A stretch of DNA of 36,177 nt. Origin: Lojkania enalia. Taxonomy: Eukaryota; Ascomycota; Dothideomycetes; Pleosporales. The notes under the pieces are model-generated. The model was not told where the DNA came from and did no database searches. It worked only from the letters and a program-made list of their open reading frames with translations. Position 1 is the first letter of the stretch. Each line of letters begins with the position of its first letter. Positions 33,326-36,177 of this stretch are shown piece after piece. The position numbers were made by a program, and so were the translations under genes. The DNA is taken from assembly GCA_010094045.1 (NCBI GenBank), contig ML986665.1, forward strand, positions 104,636 to 140,812. Reading direction: 5' to 3'.

Positions 33326-36177
33326 ATGCGACTTTTATAGTATAGTAATACTAGTAACTTTAGCCTTACTCAGTTTAGAGTCGAGACTATTCTTCCCTAT
33401 ATAATACTCTCTCATATATGGGGAGTAGACACTAAAGAGGTCACCTTTAAAGACTTGATAAATAGTACTAGCAAGGATAAGTCTAGCTATATAAAAATCC
33501 GGTTTATTAGAGAATAGATAAGATAAAATAGCTTAAACTACTTTTAGGTTGATACCTATTATATTAATAAAGCGGATAAGGCTGAATTCTCCTACGCTAT
33601 CCGGTCTATATTTTACTGGTACTACAATGCAGTATAATGCTATATCTACTTATTAGACGTCTCTAGTTCCTCTCTTAAAGCTAGTAGAGAACTGAACCCG
33701 CTGCTATGGGAATTAGAGTTCTAGAATAGCAGATAGTTTACTTGAGGCTGGACGCTTTAAGAACTTCTTACCCTATATATAGTAGAGTTCTTTTCTTATA
33801 AGCTGCGTAAACTTAATAATAAAATATTGTTAAAGCTACAGATCTATAAAATTATAAGTATCTTATATACAGTGCTTAAGGGAGCCCCTCTTTTTTAGTT
33901 TAGTATTAACGAGCGGTTATAGTAGAAGGAATATCGAGAGACTAAACGCGATAAAGATGGAGCTTATTTACTACTAGGAATATTTAGTATAGACCTAGCG
34001 CCTATATATAGTAAAGGAGCAGCGGGCGCGTTTAGACGCTTTATAGATAAGATCTATAAGCTAGAAAGATATATTTAAGATATATATAGTATAGATCTAC
34101 GTGATAATAAGAAGCGTATTAAAGATATAAAGGGTGGACTGTTAAAAGATTTATATTGCTAGGTTCTTAATAATATCTCCTTCTAGTAATAGTATAATAA
34201 TAAGTAGAGTCAGCTGCTGTAGATTAAAGGTAATCCTAGTAAGGGTAAGACGATACTACTCTATAGTATTATTAACGAACTATAGAAGTTGATAGCTATA
34301 ATAGGCTTTATATCGTACTTCTTCTACTAGGCTACTAACTCGCGTATTAACACCGTAACGGCTGTACTGTGAGGGCTATTATTCTTACTTATTAGCTAGC
34401 AGCTATCGCTCGTCTTATATATTTAGAAGAAGTACGATTACGCGGGTAAAACTATATTTAAGGATATAAATACTTAGGTTACTCTAACTGAGATTTTTAC
34501 TAATATACTATAGAACCCGAACTTAAATACTATATATCTAATTATTAACGCGCTAGATAAGTATATAACTAACTTATTAAAGCTGCTCGACTTTATTATA
34601 AAGTATTTATCTATATCTTCCCGTATTAAGTAGATTGTCTTAAACCGCAACTGGCCGAATATTAAAGAACAACTAGAGCGGGCAGGCTATAAGGTAAGAT
34701 TAAGCCTTAAGCTGAATGTAAAGTTTGTATTAATAGCTATCCAGACCTTTATTAAGTAAAAGATATCTTAGCTAGCGTAATAGAAGAAGTATAATAAGTA
34801 AACCCGATACTTTATACTAGAGTATCTAGCGTTAAATACGAACGATACCTTTCTCTAGGTAGTACTAGTATATTAAAACCTCGAAATGACGGTAAAACAG
34901 AATGTTCTTAAAAAGCTCAACTTATTTCTACTTAGACTAAACTCTCTATATTAGTAGATAATACAGTAGATTAATAAGTTAGATAATACTAAACTTTATA
35001 AGTAGGTATTAGCGTTAATCGTACTTATATACCGGCTAATTACGCTTAAGGAGCTTGTAACCTTAGTTAAATAGCTGGAAGAAATAGCTAATAATAAGGA
35101 GTTGGGTGAGATTATTAGCTTCTATAGTTTATTCCTTATCTTATACAAAGATATTATATACTTTGTATATTAATCGGCTAAGGACTTTCTCTTCGCTTAG
35201 GTAGTTAAAGAAGTATTCCTATCCGGAAGGGAGGATATCTATTATACTATTATTACTAGGTTACTCGAAATAATGTCTAGAACCCTAAAGTAGGATATAT
35301 ATAGCTTAAAAGTGCTAGAATATCTTATTAATAATATTAAACAGCTAGATTCTAATCTATTAGTAATATCGCGCTACTTATATATCTACTAAATCGATTA
35401 CCTCTATAACTGGAATTCTAGCTCTTCTATAAATTATAAGGTTAATTTGTAGGGTAGAAGCGCTGTTAACAGCTTTCTAAGATAGTAATACCTCTATTAG
35501 CTTAAGGCTCTTAGTCTATATAAGAGTATATTAAAGGGAGTAGTATTAATAGCAAAACTTAAGACTTTAGTCTAGGTAATCTATAGATTAATAATACTGT
35601 CTTAGTATTATAGATACTAATATAATCTAGAAAAGGGAAGATATATCTAACTTAATAGGGCTTGTTTAAAATGCGCGCCGATTTATCATATCTTATAAGT
35701 AGGTAATAGAGAATAGTCCGCTTCAGGCATATACTTCTGTACTTCTATTCAGTCCAACTCACAGTCTGATAAGAGGTATTTTTAAGAGAGAAGAGCCGGA
35801 CTGGATTACTATAAAGCTAGGTATGCAAGAGAAATGGAGTCTATGCCTCTAAACGCTTGAGGGCCATAGCTCTAGTGTTAATTCCGTGGCCTTCTCGCCC
35901 GACTCGACCCGGCTAGCGTCGGGGTCAGATGATAGCACGGTCAAGATCTGGGATGCGAGCAGCAGCGACTGCCTCCAGACGCCTAAGGGCTATAGCTCTG
36001 GTGTCTATTCCGTAGCCTTCTCGCCCGACTCGACCCGGCTGGCGTCAGGGTTATAGGATACGGTCAAGATCTGGGATGCGAGCAGCAGCGACTGCCTCCA
36101 GACGCTTGAAGGCCATAGCTCTAGTGTCAATTCCGTGGCCTTCTCGCCCGACTCGACCCGGCTGGCGTCGGGGTCAT
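33326..36177 (+). pseudogene. HET-NACHT-WD40 STAND receptor (HET-E/HET-D type), RIP-broken
   Basis: ATG at 33326 opens MRLL, then PYIILSHIWG (33398-33424) and VTFKDL mark a HET domain. The frame, ignoring stops, continues into a NACHT domain: P-loop GNPSKGKT at 34229-34252 and Walker B IINALDK at 34541-34561, its Asp changed to Asn by a RIP-type step at 34547. An RNWPNI segment follows near 34,650. Then come winged-helix-like LKELVTLV and the linker ENSPLQAYTS (about 35,708-35,740) with EEPDWI (35,790-35,807). WD40 repeats begin at 35847 and run off the window. The gene has many TAG/TAA stops and one frame change between about 35,550 and 35,600. HET-domain STAND proteins trigger cell death in non-self recognition between fungal strains; the WD40 array senses the partner. 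This copy cannot make a full protein. Confidence 0.9.
35847..36177 (+). repeat. WD40 repeats, 126-bp units
   Basis: Three units start at 35847, 35973 and 36096 (126 and 123 bases, 42 and 41 codons), the third cut by the window end. Each reads as a WD40 blade, with CLQTLEGHSS, VAFSPDSTRLASGS and VKIWDASSSDC segments. They are nearly identical and GC-rich, the usual state of recently shuffled WD40 repeats in NWD-type fungal receptors. Few RIP changes occur: TAA at 35850, and TAG at 36054 within a unit that has also lost one codon. The array is in frame with the EEPDWI linker but not with the NACHT frame. Confidence 0.9.

Larger units (their letters stand above)
356..35650. other. RIP-mutated AT-rich block
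   Basis: CpA and TpG are almost absent over 35 kb while TpA is abundant; in 9721-9780 there are 15 TpA and no CpA or TpG. CpG persists, for example in the GC-rich spot near 32,860, so the process targeted CpA rather than methylated CpG alone. This matches repeat-induced point mutation of filamentous ascomycetes, which mutates duplicated DNA in the sexual cycle. TAG and TAA stops fill all frames, but in the gene relics listed here they fall largely where Gln, Trp or Arg codons are expected. Less mutated patches lie near 1141-1270, in the MITE at 4100-4241 and at 24,420-24,720. Confidence 0.9.

Noticed and set aside
1..36177. tRNA and rRNA genes
   Set aside because: No cloverleaf with A and B boxes and no conserved rRNA stretch was noticed on either strand.

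Overview
The window looks like nuclear DNA from a filamentous ascomycete (Pezizomycotina). Nearly all of it, from about 356 to about 35,650, is one AT-rich block with the signature of repeat-induced point mutation (RIP): CpA and TpG have almost vanished, TpA is in excess and CpG survives. In 9721-9780 I count 15 TpA and no CpA or TpG; in 36061-36120, outside the block, I count 5 CpA, 4 TpG and 1 TpA. RIP is fungus-specific and turns CAA, CAG and TGG codons into stops, so no long ORF remains. Genes were therefore found by reading frames whose stops could be former Gln, Trp or Arg codons and by looking for conserved motifs. I see no intact gene, tRNA or rRNA.

Layout. 1-355: unmutated flank with a cluster of GATATC hexamers in a 12-bp repeat. 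356-7060: heavily mutated, mostly unassigned, with a 142-bp foldback MITE (4100-4241), a 45-bp tandem repeat (5512-5646) and a small palindrome. About 8.4-15.07 kb: two convergent gene relics, a JmjC-like gene on + and a long gene on - with a 22-residue coding repeat. 16.0-17.0 kb (-): a coiled-coil frame. 17.19-17.49 kb: a 34-bp non-coding minisatellite. About 17.64-20.95 kb (-): a long unknown relic. About 23.8-24.1 kb (+): a MADS-box-like relic. 27.2-32.3 kb (+): a patatin-like phospholipase relic, a protein-kinase-like relic and an unknown relic, head to tail. 33,326-36,177 (+): a HET-NACHT-WD40 (HET-E/HET-D type) STAND/NLR gene whose 5' part is RIP-mutated and whose WD40 end is nearly normal, cut by the window edge.

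The recognisable relics are cellular-type genes (phospholipase, kinase-like, NLR, MADS, JmjC-like), not retrotransposon polyproteins. Patatin-like phospholipases and NLRs are common cargo of Starship giant transposons of Pezizomycotina, so one reading is that the block is a duplicated, RIP-killed cargo segment of such an element. I did not find a DUF3435 captain recombinase, so this remains an inference. Several frames run for 2-3.6 kb with stops but no detected indel, meaning the damage is almost purely point mutation.
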